A stretch of DNA of 64,000 nucleotides, from the NCBI GenBank assembly GCA_038182865.1, contig CP116226.1:2666001-2730000 (forward strand), given 5' to 3'. Source of the DNA: Microbacterium enclense. Its GTDB lineage: Bacteria > Actinomycetota > Actinomycetes > Actinomycetales > Microbacteriaceae. This document shows, one piece after another, positions 1-8,004 of the stretch (the stretch's first letter is position 1; each line of letters begins with the position of its first letter). The translations under genes were made by a program, and so were the position numbers. The notes under the pieces were generated by a model, which worked only from the letters and a program-made list of their open reading frames with translations, had not been told where the DNA came from and did no database searches.

Positions 1-454
1 GCCCCGATCCGAGCACAATCGGCGCGGTGGAGATCGTGAGCTCGTCGACGAGATCCGCCCGAAGGAATGCCTGAATGGTTTGCCCGCCGTCGATGTACAC
101 CTCGCGAACGTCGAGAGAACCGAGGAGTCGAGAGGCATCGTCGACTGATGCCGCGGCGCGAACGCGCGGGTCGTCGATGGTGCCACCGGTGGTGAGGACG
201 ATGACGTGTGTGCCGTCGAACGGCCACGTGTCGAAGCGAAGGACGGTGTCGTAGGTGGCGCGACCCATCACAATTGCGTCGACTGTGTCGTAGAACGTTT
301 CCCAGATGAGCGCGGGATGAGCGTTCGACTCGTCGACTGTGTGACCGGTTGTGGGTAGGTTGGTCAACCAGTCGAGGGTGCCGTCCTCGCGGGCAATCTT
401 GCCGTCGACACTCGTGCCGATGAACACGCGTCCGCGCCAGGTTCTCATTGTCAT
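1..454 (-). CDS. Dihydrofolate reductase-family protein (RibD C-terminal domain), 3' truncated by window edge
   Basis: The gene runs off the left edge, so only about 151 N-terminal residues are seen. They read as a RibD-C/DHFR-like oxidoreductase: an opening strand (RVFIGTSVDGKIA), an IVMGRATYDTV helix start, VIVLTTGG, and VYIDGGQTIQAFL, the usual NADPH-binding turn of this family. The family reduces pteridine- or flavin-precursor-like substrates with NADPH, but many members have no known substrate. The start ATG at 454 overlaps the stop of the TetR gene by ATGA; a second in-frame ATG is at 448. The two genes therefore form a coupled regulator-enzyme pair. Family is confident, substrate unknown. 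Confidence 0.85.
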   Translation of the reverse strand, partial: MTMRTWRGRVFIGTSVDGKIAREDGTLDWLTNLPTTGHTVDESNAHPALIWETFYDTVDAIVMGRATYDTVLRFDTWPFDGTHVIVLTTGGTIDDPRVRAAASVDDASRLLGSLDVREVYIDGGQTIQAFLRADLVDELTISTAPIVLGSG

Positions 455-1002
455 TTCCACATCTCCAGGAATCGTTCGAGGGTGATCAGCGGCGACGTGT
501 TATCGAGACCGACCGCTGACCGAAACAACGACCCGTGCAAGGCGTCGAGGAGCAGCATGCCGCCCACCGTCGGGTCGTGAAGTCGGGGGAGGTCCATCGC
601 TTGGAGTAACTGCGTGATCCTCTGAGCCTGCAGAGTCCATCCTTTAGCCAGAAGCGAAGCGAGTGCAGGATCCTCCAATTCGCTGAGCACCTCCGACAAC
701 GCGTAGACCGCACCAGCTGCTGAACTGGCACCAAACTCGCGACCGACGTACTCAGCGAGGGCCCACCCGGCGTCGTCGCTGACATCGAGCAACTCCTTCG
801 AGGCGCGCTCAACCCAACGCTGCACCAGAGACTGCAGCAGACCGGCCTTCGACCCGAAGCGCTTGATGAGACCAGCCGGACTGATACCCGCAGCTGGTGC
901 CACCTCGGCCAACGTCCAGGGCGTCAGTTCGGTGCGCTGCTCCAACGCGGTCACGATGCGCGCTAGTAGCTCTTCGTCGGCGAAACGGCGAGGACGAACC
1001 AT
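451..1002 (-). CDS. TetR-family transcriptional regulator
   Basis: A 183-aa protein with an N-terminal helix-turn-helix (about residues 18-45, with AEVAPAAGISPAGLIKRFGS as the recognition region) and a helical C-terminal ligand/dimer domain. I chose the start at 1002 (MVRPRRF) because the open frame upstream of it is unstructured and covers the palindromic operator at 1005-1030. The stop overlaps the start of the DHFR-like gene, so the regulator probably controls itself and that enzyme. It may also affect the membrane protein starting at 1148 on the other strand. Ligand unknown. Confidence 0.88.
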   Translation of the reverse strand: MVRPRRFADEELLARIVTALEQRTELTPWTLAEVAPAAGISPAGLIKRFGSKAGLLQSLVQRWVERASKELLDVSDDAGWALAEYVGREFGASSAAGAVYALSEVLSELEDPALASLLAKGWTLQAQRITQLLQAMDLPRLHDPTVGGMLLLDALHGSLFRSAVGLDNTSPLITLERFLEMWK

Positions 1003-1004
1003 GT

Positions 1005-1030
1005 CGTTAGTAAACCACAGTTTACAAACG
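1005..1030. promoter_or_regulatory. Probable TetR operator (11-bp near-perfect palindrome, 4-bp spacer)
   Basis: The half-sites CGTTAGTAAAC and GTTTACAAACG are reverse complements with one mismatch, separated by CACA; the inner GTAAAC/GTTTAC is perfect. The site begins 3 bp upstream of the TetR start, where autorepressor operators usually lie. Palindrome seen directly; the assignment to this TetR protein is inference from position. Confidence 0.7.
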
Positions 1031-1147
1031 TCGGTCTGGTGCGCGGACGATCTATATGCTGCAGGCCGGTGTGCGACGCGCGTGAGCACGGCTGAAGCGT
1101 CCCTCAATGTTCATTGCGTGGTGGGTTGCGGCTCGTAGCCTGACCTC

Positions 1148-1876
1148 ATGCCCACTCTTCACACGTCACCGGCCGTCAGCCCGCGTCGACAGGTAGTCGC
1201 AGCCGCGCTTCTTCTGGGATCCGCAATCCTGCAGTATGTTGCGGCGGCTGAGAGGTGGCTGGTCGCTCCGGCGTCGTGGACGCGCTCCGACCGGTGGGTG
1301 GAGGACCATCTGTTCGACTACTCCTACCCAGCTGACCCCTGGGAGAACATCGGAGCTGCCGCCCAGTGGTTCGGAGTGGGGTACGTCATGCTCGCGCTGG
1401 GGGTCCTGGCTCTCGCAGGCACTGGAGGCGGGTCCGGGAACCAGCTTTCGAAAGTGTCCGCCGTGGTGGCGGCCATGTCTTCCGGTCTGATCGGTGTGCA
1501 TGCGTTTCTGTCAGGAGTGCTGGGTCAGCCGACATTCCTGCAGGGACCTCTCGCTCTGTCCGCCGTTGTCGGGCCCGTCGCGCTTCTCGGTACCGCATTG
1601 GTGTACGCCCGATCATCACCGCTCACGGCTCTCGCCTGCATCCTGCTGCTGATCACCACTGTGCCGGGGTACCTCTTCGCGTCCATGGGTGTCGCTCCCG
1701 CCGTGATCGGCACGCAGTCCTACGACACCACCCCGCACACGGAGACGGTCGTCGCCACGAGTACGGCCGCTGCCGCCTTCGTCCTGATGACCGCCGCGAT
1801 GGTCTCAGCCCTGCGTAGGCGACGCCGACGTGAAGGCACTGCGCGGTTCGTGCAGCAGAATATGATCGGCGCATGA
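1148..1876 (+). CDS. Multi-pass membrane protein of unknown function
   Basis: A 242-aa hydrophobic protein with about five to six membrane segments: residues ~17-35, ~73-92, ~103-121, ~130-150, ~156-176 and ~202-220. It ends in a very basic tail (RRRRRR). The layout resembles small actinobacterial DUF998-type membrane proteins, but I see no diagnostic motif and do not assign a family. The ATG at 1148 is the first plausible start. The stop overlaps the start of the next gene by ATGA, so the two are translationally coupled. Confidence 0.75.
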   Translation: MPTLHTSPAVSPRRQVVAAALLLGSAILQYVAAAERWLVAPASWTRSDRWVEDHLFDYSYPADPWENIGAAAQWFGVGYVMLALGVLALAGTGGGSGNQLSKVSAVVAAMSSGLIGVHAFLSGVLGQPTFLQGPLALSAVVGPVALLGTALVYARSSPLTALACILLLITTVPGYLFASMGVAPAVIGTQSYDTTPHTETVVATSTAAAAFVLMTAAMVSALRRRRRREGTARFVQQNMIGA

Positions 1877-2079
1877 TGAACGCGTCGAGCGGCCAGGAAT
1901 CGGCCATCAGCGAAATAGTGGAACGCCTCAAAGAGCAGTTCCCTGGTATCTCGCCGCAGACCGTACGAGCCGCGGTTGACGCGGCCAGGGATCACTTCTC
2001 CCGTGCAAGGATCAAGGACTTCGTGCCCCTCTTCATCGAGCGCGAAGCGCGAGCCCACCTCGAACGACCCCTGCCGTAG
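1873..2079 (+). CDS. Small three-helix-bundle dimerization-domain-like protein
   Basis: A 68-aa protein. The pattern FPGISPQTVRAAVDAARDHF followed by ARIKDFVPLFIEREAR matches the short three-helix-bundle proteins common in actinobacteria, where a conserved ARI-DFVPL-ER segment forms the second and third helices. It has no membrane segment or signal peptide and is probably a cytosolic dimer. Its start overlaps the stop of the membrane protein upstream (ATGA), so it is made with it. Function unknown; family resemblance is from memory of the motif. Confidence 0.7.
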   Translation: MMNASSGQESAISEIVERLKEQFPGISPQTVRAAVDAARDHFSRARIKDFVPLFIEREARAHLERPLP

Positions 2080-2184
2080 TCGCGTCGCTCAAGCTGTATA
2101 CCCGATCTGCTGATGATGGGGGCCAGGGCGACGATCGCCTATGTCCGCGTTCGCCTGACCGTGCCCTCCTACGGCAATTTGGGG

Positions 2185-2448
2185 TCACTCCGATCCCTTC
2201 GGTGATTCTCCTGGCTCGTCGACCGACTTGTGGCGTCTGCGAAACAGTCGGACGACGTGTATCTCCCACACGAGACTTAGCGCTGTCGTGAGGATGAGAA
2301 ACCCCGCGACAGCCCACTGCCCCGGTGTGTAATCCGCGACGAACACACTGACCACACCGAGAGCAATAAAGAGCAAGAGGAGAACGCTGTAGAAGGCCAC
2401 GAACACTTCATGCCTTCGCTTCGTCATCCCGTAGAGCTGGTTGGCCAC
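2185..2448 (-). CDS. Small two-TM membrane protein, hypothetical
   Basis: An 87-aa protein with a short basic N-terminus (MTKRRHEVF), two membrane helices (about residues 17-38 and 44-62) and a basic then acidic tail (FRRRHKSVDEPGESPKGSE). The likely start is GTG at 2448; an ATG in frame (MTKRRH) is also possible. The basic loop after the second helix suggests both ends lie in the cytoplasm. No family recognised. Confidence 0.55.
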   Translation of the reverse strand: MANQLYGMTKRRHEVFVAFYSVLLLLFIALGVVSVFVADYTPGQWAVAGFLILTTALSLVWEIHVVRLFRRRHKSVDEPGESPKGSE

Positions 2449-2611
2449 GGTATCAGCCTAGCCTTCCGCATCTGGCCCTCTCGGCTGCGGCGATATTCCG
2501 CACCAGACGGCGGTGGGCCCGGCTGAAAGTCTGTCAGCGGGGCGGATGGGAATGAAGGCGTGAAACCTCAGTCCACTTATCCGGCGGTCAGCTCCACGAT
2601 AAACGTCGTGA

Positions 2612-2821
2612 ATGGCCAAAGCCCGCACGCGCCGGCGATCGGCAATCGTCCTTGGGGTAGCTGCTGCTACATCGATTCTGGCAATCGTCATGTCAGTTGT
2701 CGCGGGACAGACGGCGCTTGCTATCGGCTTTGGAATTGTGCTGATATTCCAGTCAGCGCAGCTCATCTGGACGTTGCAAGAACTCCGCCGCAGCGTTCAT
2801 GAACAGAAGGATCTTACCTAA
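2612..2821 (+). CDS. Small two-TM membrane protein, hypothetical
   Basis: A 69-aa protein: a basic start (MAKARTRRR), two hydrophobic helices (about 11-29 and 33-52) and a polar helical tail (LQELRRSVHEQKD). It has the same size and architecture as the protein at 2185-2448 on the opposite strand but no obvious sequence similarity. ATG start at 2612. Function unknown. Confidence 0.5.
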   Translation: MAKARTRRRSAIVLGVAAATSILAIVMSVVAGQTALAIGFGIVLIFQSAQLIWTLQELRRSVHEQKDLT

Positions 2822-2953
2822 TCGAGGGGGTGCCAAGACATAGGAGAGGACGCCTCGGCGACCCGATTGAGTGACTGGGCCTCGCTCGGTGGACGGGGAT
2901 CGGCTCAGGCGTGTCTTTCAGCGATGCGACTTTCTCGCGTCGAGGCATTCCGT

Positions 2954-3238
2954 CTAGTGACGGGTTGTGAGGGACAGTCCGTCAGGGCTGCTGGCTTGGG
3001 TGAGCCATTCTTCAATGATGGCGTGCTCTAGCTTTGCGGGACGGCTGCCGTAGAACCTGAACATGAGGGGGACGGCTGGGTGTAGCCAGACGGAGCGGTA
3101 TCCGTGGCCGGGGTCTGGGACTTGCAGCATGAATGATTCGCCGCGGCGTAATTTGTTCATGACGACGACGCGGAGGTGCGCGAGCTCACGGTCGTCGATG
3201 TCGAAGGTTGTCTTGGTTTCGTACTGGAGTTGGCCCAC
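2954..3238 (-). CDS. Conserved Microbacteriaceae small protein (DUF7882-like)
   Basis: A 94-aa protein of the kind MG-L-Y-...FDIDDRELAHLRVVVMNKLRRGESF...SVWLHPAVPLMFRFYGSRP. This family is widespread in Microbacteriaceae and often mislabelled ATP-dependent DNA ligase, although it lacks every ligase motif and is far too short. The conserved core is the D-R-L-HL-VV--KLRR-ESF block and the WLHP-P--F-F-GSRP block. The start is GTG at 3238. Role unknown; probably cytosolic. Confidence 0.75.
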   Translation of the reverse strand: MGQLQYETKTTFDIDDRELAHLRVVVMNKLRRGESFMLQVPDPGHGYRSVWLHPAVPLMFRFYGSRPAKLEHAIIEEWLTQASSPDGLSLTTRH

Positions 3239-3428
3239 GCCGCTATCGTATTGCGACCACGGCGTGCGTTTGATGGAACAACCATTGGTCGAGACCGGTG
3301 GAACGGGCGAGGCAGTGGCGGCGAGCGACTGACGACGTCTGATTAGCGTTACGCCGCAGCGGCCCCAGAGGCCGGGCGTAGCCGGGGCTGTTCATCTTCT
3401 CGTCTTCCAGGACGGCTATCCTGCCCGC

Positions 3429-3773
3429 ATGAATACCGCGTGGAGATGGGGTTGCGCAGCAGCGGTCGCTCTCATGGTCGCCCCGATGATTTGTTGGGGA
3501 GCCACGACATACGGGGTGGAGTCTCTCGAGTGGGATCCTGAGTTCGCCTCGTACAACTACGCGGAACGCCCTGGAGGGGTGGTGGTCCCGGTCGTTGGGG
3601 TGACGGTCGCGGCGTTGCTGGTTGTGTTCGCGCTATGTGCCATTGCGGCCGCGGTGCGCATCGCTGTCCGAAGGCGCGGCGAGAGGGTGCTGCCACCAGC
3701 ACCCCAGATAGTTCGGACAACACCCGCGCATCAGGTCGAGATCGCGTTGTCAGAGCACCGCTCCTACCCCTGA
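3429..3773 (+). CDS. Hypothetical membrane protein with N-terminal signal/anchor
   Basis: A 114-aa protein with an N-terminal hydrophobic segment (about 8-24) that could be a signal peptide or anchor, a short external loop (residues ~25-48), a second helix (about 50-76) and a basic cytoplasmic tail beginning RIAVRRRGERV. ATG start at 3429. No recognised domain, and it stands alone among other short genes of unknown role. Confidence 0.5.
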   Translation: MNTAWRWGCAAAVALMVAPMICWGATTYGVESLEWDPEFASYNYAERPGGVVVPVVGVTVAALLVVFALCAIAAAVRIAVRRRGERVLPPAPQIVRTTPAHQVEIALSEHRSYP

Positions 3774-4019
3774 GCACCATCCCGACGCAGGCCACAGTCC
3801 GAGGCCAGACGTATCGGGCTTGTTCTAACGGGTATCGACGTGGGGACGAACACCCCCGGCGGCCTCTGTTTCACTCAACAGTTCCGCGGCTGTGGACAAG
3901 GTGCACTTCGACGCCACCCGCTCTCTTGCTGGCGGGGTTGGTGGCGGCGATAGCCGATGCGGTCTCTTCGTCGGGGGCGTCGAGGAAGTAGACCTTGCTA
4001 CGGACGTTCGAGAAAGAGA

Positions 4020-4370
4020 CTACTTCTGGGCGTCGAGGCTGAGTTTGACGACGGCTTTGGTCTCTAGGAAGGTGCACAGCACGCCTGCAATCGTGAGTTC
4101 GCAACCGAGCTGTAGGGCCTGCGCGGCGGTGAGAGAAAGGTCCGTCTCCCGGGCCTCGAAAACAACGTGCCATCGGCCGGAATCGTCATCCGACGGATGC
4201 AGCACGGTGGTGGTGTGGGCGTTGCGGAGTTCCAGCTTGATGAGTCCCGTGTCACCGTCTTCGGCGTCGTGGGGAAGCACGCGGATCGACCCCGCCACGA
4301 CATACCCCGCTGAGAGGAATTCATCGACCCAGCCCTGCAGCGTCTCCCTATCGCACACCACCAACTCCAC
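4020..4370 (-). CDS. Hypothetical cytosolic protein
   Basis: A 116-aa soluble, acidic protein starting at GTG 4370. Alternating hydrophobic strands (GYVVAGSIRVL, GLIKLELRNAH, RWHVVFEAR) suggest a small alpha/beta fold. I recognise no family or catalytic motif. Neighbours are other small unknown genes, so context does not help. Confidence 0.5.
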   Translation of the reverse strand: MELVVCDRETLQGWVDEFLSAGYVVAGSIRVLPHDAEDGDTGLIKLELRNAHTTTVLHPSDDDSGRWHVVFEARETDLSLTAAQALQLGCELTIAGVLCTFLETKAVVKLSLDAQK

Positions 4371-4588
4371 TCTGTTCGTCGTTACCTGCTACGAGGTTTG
4401 CGCCACCCGCCGTAGCTTTCCTCACTAGCTCCCCGACGCGAGTTAGGAACGACGGCATTGGGGCCGGACGCATACCAGGAGTGGAATGTCCACCTCGGAC
4501 TGAATACTGCGCGTGCGCGGGGAGATGTGAGAGCCTCACTCCGAGCGTACGCCTGTGAAAGAGCGAGGTGTGGTCAGACGGGAGCGAT

Positions 4589-4777
4589 GTGGGAATCTCG
4601 CGAGAATTTGCGACCGCAGTGCAGCGACTGCTGAAAGTAAACCGGGGACTCGTCGCGCGGGGGAGTAGCGCCATTCGTCCGGGTGAGTATTCGGTGCAGC
4701 GCGGCGTGCTGTGGGTCAGCACAAAGGATCATCCGCACGTCGACGTCCTCATTCGTGACCTGCGCGACAACGTGTAA
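4589..4777 (+). CDS. Possible small protein, hypothetical
   Basis: An open frame of 62 codons from GTG 4589 (GTG 4568 is an alternative). It encodes a basic helical first half (REFATAVQRLLKVNRGLVA) and a strand-helix end (VLWVSTKDHPHVDVLIRDL). It is followed at 4810 by another small frame of similar length whose end (ALYVHPAHETTVEKLRTEL) has a comparable strand-turn-helix pattern. The two may be diverged tandem copies, but the similarity is weak. Confidence 0.3.
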   Translation: MGISREFATAVQRLLKVNRGLVARGSSAIRPGEYSVQRGVLWVSTKDHPHVDVLIRDLRDNV

Positions 4778-4809
4778 TCCGAGGCCAACCACGAGGCGGT
4801 GAGGAGACC

Positions 4810-4992
4810 ATGCCCGAACGCGTCGACGCAGTCATCCGCCGCACCCTGCAAACCGCACCGCACACACAGATCCACTACAGCACAGCCGTCACGGTGGACA
4901 GCTACTTCCAGCGACCTCACGCCCTCTACGTCCATCCAGCGCACGAGACCACCGTCGAAAAACTTCGCACCGAACTGGGCCTCGAAAAGTGA
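4810..4992 (+). CDS. Possible small protein, hypothetical
   Basis: A 60-aa frame with ATG at 4810 preceded by a good ribosome site (GGTGAGGAG, 5 bp away). The C-terminal LYVHPAHETTVEKLRTEL suggests a strand followed by a helix. Short, soluble and unrecognised. The ribosome site is the main reason to keep it. Confidence 0.4.
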   Translation: MPERVDAVIRRTLQTAPHTQIHYSTAVTVDSYFQRPHALYVHPAHETTVEKLRTELGLEK

Positions 4993-5142
4993 TGCGGTGT
5001 CGGCGCCGCCAGTTGCAACAGCGACGATCCGAGACGGGATCGAGCCGCGAGCTCGGCATCTAAGTCGTAAGTCACACTGTGAAAGAAAGAGGTCGGTGTC
5101 CCCGCACTCGAGCGGTAACGTCGACCTCTTCGCATACAGATG

Positions 5143-5490
5143 TTACGCAGTCTCGGCCTTGTACTTTTCTACGATGGAGACAGGCACGCGTCCCCGGTCG
5201 CTCACGGTGTGTCCGTTCTCGCGGGCCCATTGCCGGACCGCTCCGAGATCCACGTCGCTCTTGACCCGGGTGGCCCGACGCCCCGTGCGCGGCGCGGCGG
5301 CGGATCCGGCGGAGCGGGCAACATTCACGAACGGGGCGAGTGCCTTGTAGAACGTGTCGGCATTTTCTTCGGAAAGGTCAATTTCGTATGCACGTCCCTC
5401 GACGCAGAAGGTGATCTGCTTGCCCTCTCCGGTGTCGAGGACGGTGCCGTCGAGATCGTCGACCAATTGTGTAACGCGTCGAATTGCCAT
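5143..5490 (-). CDS. lsr2: Lsr2-family nucleoid-associated protein / xenogeneic silencer
   Basis: A 115-aa protein with both Lsr2 halves. The N-terminal dimerization domain (residues 1-~60) contains VTQLVDDLDGT, ITFCVEGRAYEIDLSEENA and the F-ALAPFV segment. A linker follows, then the C-terminal DNA-binding helices with the AT-hook-like RGRVP (VRQWARENGHTVSDRGRVP). Lsr2 proteins bind AT-rich minor grooves and silence acquired DNA in actinobacteria. Here the gene sits close to the less GC-rich block beginning near 7.6 kb. It may be an accessory paralogue rather than the housekeeping copy; sequence alone does not decide this. Confidence 0.93.
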   Translation of the reverse strand: MAIRRVTQLVDDLDGTVLDTGEGKQITFCVEGRAYEIDLSEENADTFYKALAPFVNVARSAGSAAAPRTGRRATRVKSDVDLGAVRQWARENGHTVSDRGRVPVSIVEKYKAETA

Positions 5491-5791
5491 GTAGGAAACG
5501 CTGTACCGCTATGACCCACATCGTTAGTTGCGCACGCGTTAGCTCATACCGATCGAGTACCAGGTCTTTCGTTCGGGAGCGAAACCGAAATATTGCGCGT
5601 CTTCTGTTCTCGTGCAGTCGGTGCGCTGAGACGGAGGACGCCCTCACCTCAGACCGGAGGTGGGGGCGACCCGGCGCGAGGTGCTTACCAGCGTCTGGGG
5701 GCGGCACGAGACATACGCGCGCCCGTCCCGGCGAACGGGAGTATTACGGTGCCAGTCCCACTCCCCATGAGGCGCTGAAAACCTGGCAGAA
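5491..5791. other. Intergenic region without a recognisable gene
   Basis: About 300 bp between the Lsr2 start and the terminator hairpin at 5792. It should contain the Lsr2 promoter on the minus strand. Open frames here lack ribosome sites and coding character. Confidence 0.5.
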
Positions 5792-5832
5792 CGAAAGGCC
5801 AGCCCCTCCCTTAGGAAGGGGCTGGCCTTTCG
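5792..5832 (-). terminator. Strong hairpin terminator for the LAITG surface-protein gene
   Basis: A perfect 16-bp stem (5792-5807 with 5817-5832) and a 9-nt loop, 15 bp beyond the stop codon of the surface-protein gene. There is no long U-run, as is common in high-GC actinobacteria. Confidence 0.75.
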
Positions 5833-5846
5833 CGCGGTAAAGAGCG

Positions 5847-7190
5847 TCAGACCTGCTGTCGATGCGTTCGACGGGCGATGATGAGTGCAGCGATGCCACC
5901 GAGGATAAGGATGCTCGCTCCGACCCCGGTAGCCGCGGTACTGGTGTTGTCGAAGCCGGTGATTGCCAGACCGTCGCTGACGGTCAGTGCCGCGTACGCG
6001 GAACCGCTTGTCGCGCCGCGTACCTCGACATTGTGTGCACCGACTGTCGTCGCGGATGGGATGGTCACGGTCTTTGAGATCGTGCCTTCTGCGCTGGCCG
6101 CAGTCGACAGCAGCTTGACCGGCGTGGAATGCAGCCAGATTTCGACGGACTCGCCGGGCGCGAGGCCAGCTGCGTTGACCGTGACCTGATTCCCCCGCAC
6201 GACCGTACTCGGCGAGAGCGAGATAGCGATCGGCGTCGAGGTAGCGGTGGGCGAGGGGGAAGGGGCGTCAGTCGGCTGCGGTGTCGGTGTTGCTGTCGGC
6301 GTGGCCGTGGGCTCAGGTGTCGGAGTCACCGTTGGTGTCGGGGTGGGGGTGGGGTCGACCTTCTCGGGCACCGTGAAGGTGTACGGCTCGATGATGTCTT
6401 TGGTGCCGAAGCAGTCGCAGTGCTGGACGAACGAGCTGGTGATGTGGCGCGTGTAGGTGCCGGGGGCGAGGGTGATGGTGTCCGTGAAGATTCCGGGGCC
6501 GTCGACGTTCGTCCACTGCGAACCGCTCGGCGGGTGGAACCAGGTGCGGTTACCGGCTTCGTCATCGACGTAGGACTCCAGGAGCGCGCTGGCTCCCGTT
6601 TGTTCAACGTCGGGCCGGAGGTCGTATCCAAGGGTGAGGGTGACGTCGCCGTTGTCGTTCACGGTCTGCTCGGGACCGCTCGTGATCATGACGAACGTGT
6701 CGCCGTAAGGTACGGCGATGACTGTGAAAGCCCCTTCGTAGAGGGGCAGGACGTCGGAGCAGTCCACGCCACATTCAAACGAACCCTCAATCTTCAAGGG
6801 GTACGTTCCGGCGGGCAGGGACACTGTTTCGGAGAAGGTGCCGTCCTTCGCGAAGTGGACATCCCAGGACTTCAGGGGCGGGCCGTCAGCCGTGGGGATT
6901 TGAACGAACAGGTTGGTCTCGTCCACGCCCGGTGTGATCTCGTAGTCGAAGCTGATCGTGGCCGTCAGTGGCGTGTCGATGTCGACTCCCACGCGGGAGA
7001 TGGACGACCACGGGGTTCCGTTCGGTAGGCGAGCCTGGTCTTGCGACTGCGCCTCGGCGTTGGTTGTCGAGGTTGTCGATGCCTGGGCAGCTCCCCCCAG
7101 GCCGAGGACGACCAGCCCAGACGTGATGAGGACGGCGGCCAATGCGTGGCCTGCCCGTCTGGCGCGGCGAGTGAGTGCGGGTCGGGTCAA
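5847..7190 (-). CDS. Secreted cell-wall-anchored protein with Pro/Thr stalk and LAITG sortase signal
   Basis: A 447-aa precursor. I place the start at TTG 7190 because GGGAGA lies 7 bp upstream and the protein then begins with a standard signal peptide (RRARRAG, hydrophobic core, AQA cleavage). Two related beta domains follow (about residues 40-155 and 155-270), each ending in an acidic Cys pair (CGVDC; CDC). Next come a Pro/Thr/Ser stalk (PTPTPT repeats, about 272-320) and an Ig-like domain (SLSPSTVVRGNQVTV...). The end is LAITG, a membrane helix and an RRTHRQQ tail, which fits class E sortase substrates of actinobacteria. It is divergent from the XRE regulator at 7329 and probably controlled by it. 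Ligand unknown. Confidence 0.85.
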   Translation of the reverse strand: MTRPALTRRARRAGHALAAVLITSGLVVLGLGGAAQASTTSTTNAEAQSQDQARLPNGTPWSSISRVGVDIDTPLTATISFDYEITPGVDETNLFVQIPTADGPPLKSWDVHFAKDGTFSETVSLPAGTYPLKIEGSFECGVDCSDVLPLYEGAFTVIAVPYGDTFVMITSGPEQTVNDNGDVTLTLGYDLRPDVEQTGASALLESYVDDEAGNRTWFHPPSGSQWTNVDGPGIFTDTITLAPGTYTRHITSSFVQHCDCFGTKDIIEPYTFTVPEKVDPTPTPTPTVTPTPEPTATPTATPTPQPTDAPSPSPTATSTPIAISLSPSTVVRGNQVTVNAAGLAPGESVEIWLHSTPVKLLSTAASAEGTISKTVTIPSATTVGAHNVEVRGATSGSAYAALTVSDGLAITGFDNTSTAATGVGASILILGGIAALIIARRTHRQQV

Positions 7191-7278
7191 GGCGGTTCTC
7201 CCAGGGTGTGAGTGAGCGCCGGGCGGGCTGGCCGGCGAGCGCCTGCTTAGGACGGCAGGCAGGGTACGTTCGCAGATT

Positions 7279-7313
7279 ACCAATTTCTATTGGTTACAGC
7301 CAACTCTTCTTGG
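7279..7313. promoter_or_regulatory. Two phased CCAA-N6-TTGG dyads (probable XRE operators)
   Basis: The palindrome ACCAATTTCTATTGGT (7279-7294) contains CCAA-N6-TTGG. A second CCAA-N6-TTGG occupies 7300-7313. The two start exactly 20 bp apart, two helical turns, so dimers would bind on the same face. The pair lies in the 138-bp gap between the divergent surface-protein and XRE genes, ending 15 bp before the XRE start. Dyads are seen directly; binding by the adjacent XRE protein is inference. Confidence 0.65.
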
Positions 7314-7328
7314 TTTCAGGGTTGAGTA

Positions 7329-7610
7329 GTGAGTACCAACCCCGCGAGCACGCCCGAGTGGGCCGAGTTCGCGCGGGAGCTCGGGATGAATCTCAGACGT
7401 CGACGGAACGCGCTTGGTCTGACGCAGGAGGCGGTCGCTGAAAGGGCGGGCATCTCGCTGTACGCGTACCAGCAGTATGAGCGCGGGGCGGTTACGCGCG
7501 GCGGAGCCGCGACGAATCCGCGTTTGGCGACGGTAATGGTGATCTGCGGCGTGCTGGATGTGTCTATCCAGGACCTCCTACCTTCAGCGCTGCGGCTTCA
7601 TTCGCAGTAG
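7329..7610 (+). CDS. XRE-family helix-turn-helix regulator
   Basis: A 93-aa protein that is almost entirely one Cro/C1-type HTH domain (about residues 18-82): LRRRRNALGLTQEAVAERAGISLYAYQQYERG is cut by the turn at ERAGIS, and the ends are LATVMVICGVLDVSIQDLL. GTG start at 7329. It is divergent from the LAITG surface protein. The two phased dyads directly upstream suggest autoregulation plus control of that gene. No sensor domain is present. Confidence 0.88.
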   Translation: MSTNPASTPEWAEFARELGMNLRRRRNALGLTQEAVAERAGISLYAYQQYERGAVTRGGAATNPRLATVMVICGVLDVSIQDLLPSALRLHSQ

Positions 7611-7969
7611 AAGTGAGCCCTGCGCCACAGAACGGGTCATGGAGGAGAAATGCGCGTTCTGAGCCGAGAGCACTGAAGCGACGATCGTCCTCAAATTCTC
7701 TATTCAGGTCGGCGACGTCTTCGCGCATTTATCGAGCGCGCGAAGATCATCCATCTGGGATTAGGTTGACAAGCCGGTCGCGCGAGAAACTCGCAGAGTT
7801 TCGCCTGCGGAGGGCTAGTAGCTGAACTTCGCATGAAACCATAAGCCGCGCAGGAGTCCGCGACTAGCATGGAGATGCGACCTCAGAACATCTCACGCGA
7901 TCCAGCATGAGTGGAGTCGATCACTCTCTGAACAATTGCGCGGATAGAAACGTAACAGATGGCTTTCGC
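7611..7969. other. Non-coding stretch, increasingly AT-rich
   Basis: No convincing gene. Base composition shifts toward AT from about 7680 onward, and the shift continues into the CYTH gene. AACAATTG occurs at 7931-7938 and again as the palindrome AACAATTGTT at 7977-7986 in the following promoter. Confidence 0.5.
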
Positions 7970-7998
7970 TTGATGAAACAATTGTTGCATGATTTAAT
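7970..7998 (+). promoter_or_regulatory. Sigma-A-type promoter of the CYTH gene, probably leaderless
   Basis: TTGATG (7970-7975), a 17-bp spacer and TTTAAT (7993-7998) match a housekeeping promoter well. Transcription would start about 7 bp later, at the ATG (8005) itself, giving a leaderless mRNA; accordingly there is no good ribosome site. The perfect palindrome AACAATTGTT (7977-7986) sits in the spacer and could be an operator. Confidence 0.6.
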
Positions 7999-8004
7999 GA
8001 GAGA

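Noticed and set aside
5599..5778. Small frames between the Lsr2 gene and the LAITG gene
   Set aside because: No ribosome site, biased Arg/Pro/Gly composition and no conservation signal.
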